64,000 nt of DNA from Glutamicibacter mishrai (GTDB lineage: Bacteria; Actinomycetota; Actinomycetes; Actinomycetales; Micrococcaceae), in the NCBI RefSeq assembly GCF_012221945.1, contig NZ_CP032549.1, positions 3,348,001 to 3,412,000 on the forward strand, given 5' to 3'. Positions 62,144 to 64,000 of the stretch are shown here, one piece after another (positions within the stretch are counted from its first letter, which is position 1; every line of letters starts with the position of its first letter). Made by a program: the position numbers and the translations under genes. The notes under the pieces are model-generated. The model did no database searches and was not told the DNA's origin. It was given only the letters and a program-made list of their open reading frames with translations.

Positions 62144-62283
62144 GTCTTCCAGCTTATCCGAGGTCGGCGATCAAGCGTTGTTGATGAAATCTCGCATGAC
62201 GTGCCCATTTGGCCAAGAATGAATCGAGTGAATCTGTGGCGAAGGGCTCGCAGTGCATGTCGGGTGAGGCAAACTGGCGGGGC

Positions 62284-62289
62284 TAGAAT
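62284..62289 (+). promoter_or_regulatory. -10 box of rnpB
   Basis: TAGAAT ends eight bases before the RNA 5' end predicted from the P1 helix. The -35 region is poor. Confidence 0.5.
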
Positions 62290-62296
62290 GGTTAAC

Positions 62297-62653
62297 GAAT
62301 GGGATGGCCAGACGGTCGCGTGGCAAGTAATTGCCCCGAGGAACGTCCGGGCTCCACAGAACAGGGTGGTGGGTAACGCCCACTCGGGGTAACCCGCAGG
62401 CTAGTGCCACAGAAAATAGACCGCCAGGCTTCCTGGTAAGGGTGAAACGGTGGTGTAAGAGACCACCAGCATCACGGGTGACCGGGATGGCTAGGTAAAC
62501 CCCACTCGGAGCAAGGTCAGACAGACTGCGTTATGAGGGCTGTTCGCCCCATGCAGTCGGGTGGACCGCTAGAGGCTGCCGGCAACGACAGTCGTAGATA
62601 GATGACCGTCCCGCTTCGGCGCGACAAAACCCGGCGTATCGGCCATCCCATTC
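62297..62653 (+). ncRNA. rnpB: RNase P RNA, bacterial type A
   Basis: The ends pair in a perfect 13-bp P1 helix (62297-62309 with 62641-62653). Universally conserved segments are present in order: GAGGAACGTCCGGGCTCC (CR-I), the GTGCCACAGAAA block, GGTAAGGGTGAAACGGTG, TAAGAGACCACCAG, and near the 3' end AGATAGATGACCGTC and ACAAAACCCGGCGTATCGG (CR-V). It is the catalytic RNA that matures tRNA 5' ends. About 357 bases. Confidence 0.96.
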
Positions 62654-62852
62654 ATTTCCTTCCACCGCTCAGGTGAGATGTTTCACAGTTCTTCGTGCTC
62701 TGAATTTTTCTGCGCCGTTTAGAATGGAAAGCGTACTTAGTACTTACGAGGATGATCCTGTAGACCTCGTACCACCGCAAAAGCAATGGTGCTTCCCACG
62801 GTGCCAACCGACTTTATGGATCTGCGAGTCGGCTGAATTGGAAGGATTTTCT

Positions 62853-64000
62853 GTGACCCAGCAGTCTGTCGTTGCCCAGCAAGAATGGAGCGGGCGCGAA
62901 GAGCTCGCCGAGGCCATGATTCCACTGATCGGACGCTTGTACCGCAAGAACAACGTGGTGCCCTCCGTATATGGCCGCAAGCTGATCAACCAGTCCGCCA
63001 TCGACATCATCAAGGCGCACCGCGTAGTGCGCCGCATTGATGGCGAAGAGCTAAGCCTGAAGGCGACCAAAGCAATTCTCGACGAGATCGAGGCGCTCAA
63101 TGTTGGATCGGTGTCCGTTGACCTCGGCCGTTTGAACAAGAAGTTCAAGGATTCCGGCTCGGTTGACCTGAACGCATTCCTCAGCAACGAACTCGGCGAA
63201 AAAGTCGGCCAGGCCGGTGCCACCGACGCAGAGCCAAAGGACGTCGTCCTCTACGGCTTCGGCCGCATTGGCCGTCTGCTAGCCCGCATCCTCATCGAGC
63301 GTGGCGGCTACGGCTTGCGCCTGCGCGCCATCGTGGTTCGCAAGGGCTCGGATGATGACATCGTCAAGCGCGCTTCGCTGTTGCGCCGCGACTCCGTGCA
63401 CGGCCGCTTCGAAGGCTCGATCACTGTCGACGAGGAAAACAACACCATCCTCGCCAACGGCACCTTGATCAAGGTCATCTACTCGAACGACCCAGCTACC
63501 GTTGATTACACCCAGCACGGCATCGACAACGCTATCGTCGTTGACAACACCGGCCGCTGGCGCGATGAAGCTGGCCTCTCCCAGCACTTGCAGGCCAAGG
63601 GCGTAGCCCGCGTGCTGCTGACCGCACCGGGCAAGGGCGACCTGAAGAACATCGTTCACGGCATCAATGATTCCTGGATCACCGCCGAAGACAAGATCGT
63701 GACCGCCGCTTCATGCACCACCAACGCGATCACCCCGGTGCTCAAGGCTCTGAACGACAAGTTCGGCGTCAGCCACGGCCACGTCGAGACCGTTCACTCG
63801 TTCACCAACGACCAGAACCTCATCGACAACTTCCACAAGGGAGAGCGTCGCGGCCGCGCTGCGGCTTTGAACATGGTCATCACCGAAACCGGTGCCGCCA
63901 AGGCGGTCGCCAAGGCTTTGCCAGAGTTCGAAGGCAAGCTAACCGGCAATGCCATCCGCGTACCAACCCCGGATGTTTCCATGGCGATCTTGAACCTCAA
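62853..64000 (+). CDS. gapB: Glyceraldehyde-3-phosphate dehydrogenase, long GapB type, 3' end outside window
   Basis: The first 130 residues form an extra N-terminal region (QSVVAQQEWSGREELAEAMI onward), seen in the about 480-residue GapB of corynebacteria and relatives. The normal NAD(P) motif follows, YGFGRIGRLLARI, with the catalytic Cys in ASCTTNAITPVLKAL and THS-type ETVHSFTNDQNLID. GapB types act mainly in gluconeogenesis. The start is GTG 62853 with GGAAGGA 6 bases upstream. The frame runs out of the window with about 100 residues missing. The upstream 200 bases hold TAGAAT (62720-62725) and a GTACTTAGTAC palindrome. Confidence 0.93.
   Translation, partial: MTQQSVVAQQEWSGREELAEAMIPLIGRLYRKNNVVPSVYGRKLINQSAIDIIKAHRVVRRIDGEELSLKATKAILDEIEALNVGSVSVDLGRLNKKFKDSGSVDLNAFLSNELGEKVGQAGATDAEPKDVVLYGFGRIGRLLARILIERGGYGLRLRAIVVRKGSDDDIVKRASLLRRDSVHGRFEGSITVDEENNTILANGTLIKVIYSNDPATVDYTQHGIDNAIVVDNTGRWRDEAGLSQHLQAKGVARVLLTAPGKGDLKNIVHGINDSWITAEDKIVTAASCTTNAITPVLKALNDKFGVSHGHVETVHSFTNDQNLIDNFHKGERRGRAAALNMVITETGAAKAVAKALPEFEGKLTGNAIRVPTPDVSMAILNL

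Overview
The window comes from a high-GC Gram-positive chromosome, most likely Micrococcaceae (Arthrobacter/Glutamicibacter-like). The support is a set of actinobacterial families (DUF2469, DUF3145, DUF3052, DUF222-HNH, a PucR-type FasR beside fabD), a homodimeric AceE, a long GapB-type GAPDH, frequent GTG/TTG starts and a fused GT2-GtrA protein. No insertion sequence, prophage, CRISPR array or replication origin was seen. Species assignment is inference.

Layout. 1-6.5 kb: a PfkB kinase cut by the window edge, a two-domain VOC dioxygenase-like protein, a glycosyltransferase/O-acetyltransferase pair, and a DUF222-HNH nuclease. 6.7-21.3 kb: the ribosome and genome-maintenance block rpsP-khpA-rimM-trmD-rplS-lepB, then lepB2-rnhB-DUF2469, yraN-comM-dprA-xerC and DUF3145. 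A secreted, sortase-anchored serine protease and a lipoprotein resembling a protease prodomain lie between the two signal peptidase genes. 22-29 kb, minus strand: fatty-acid synthesis (fasR, fabD, acpP, fabF, with no fabH) and aceE, which together supply and use acetyl-CoA. 29-38.9 kb: DUF3052/peroxiredoxin, two identical tRNA-Val genes, a methyltransferase with an unclear 5' end, CsbD, a GT1/TetR divergent pair with a clear operator, an M20 peptidase/MHS transporter pair, and two small membrane proteins. 39-43.7 kb: a gluconate module (gntK, gntP, gntR, gnd) that takes gluconate to ribulose-5-phosphate. 43.9-47.7 kb: an envelope operon (phosphodiester glycosidase-like, GT2-GtrA, carbohydrate-binding lipoprotein). 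47.8-58.9 kb: a TetR/DUF1304/oxidoreductase unit, a GNAT/UvrA-like pair, a DAACS transporter, cysK-cysE, msrA, a NIF3 protein and small proteins. 59-64 kb: a sialidase gene interrupted by a stop codon and a frameshift, yaaA, the RNase P RNA gene, and a GapB-type GAPDH cut by the window end.

Transcription units are separated by strong, often perfect, hairpins, many shared by convergent genes. The observations I rate highest are: the free-standing prodomain-like lipoprotein beside an LAXTG-anchored protease; the glycosidase/GT2-GtrA/carbohydrate-binding operon with a probable leaderless start; the broken sialidase; the missing fabH; the nested hairpin between cysK and cysE; and the methyltransferase whose protein-like sequence runs upstream of its first usable start codon. 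No calculation or database search was run; all assignments come from reading motifs and context.
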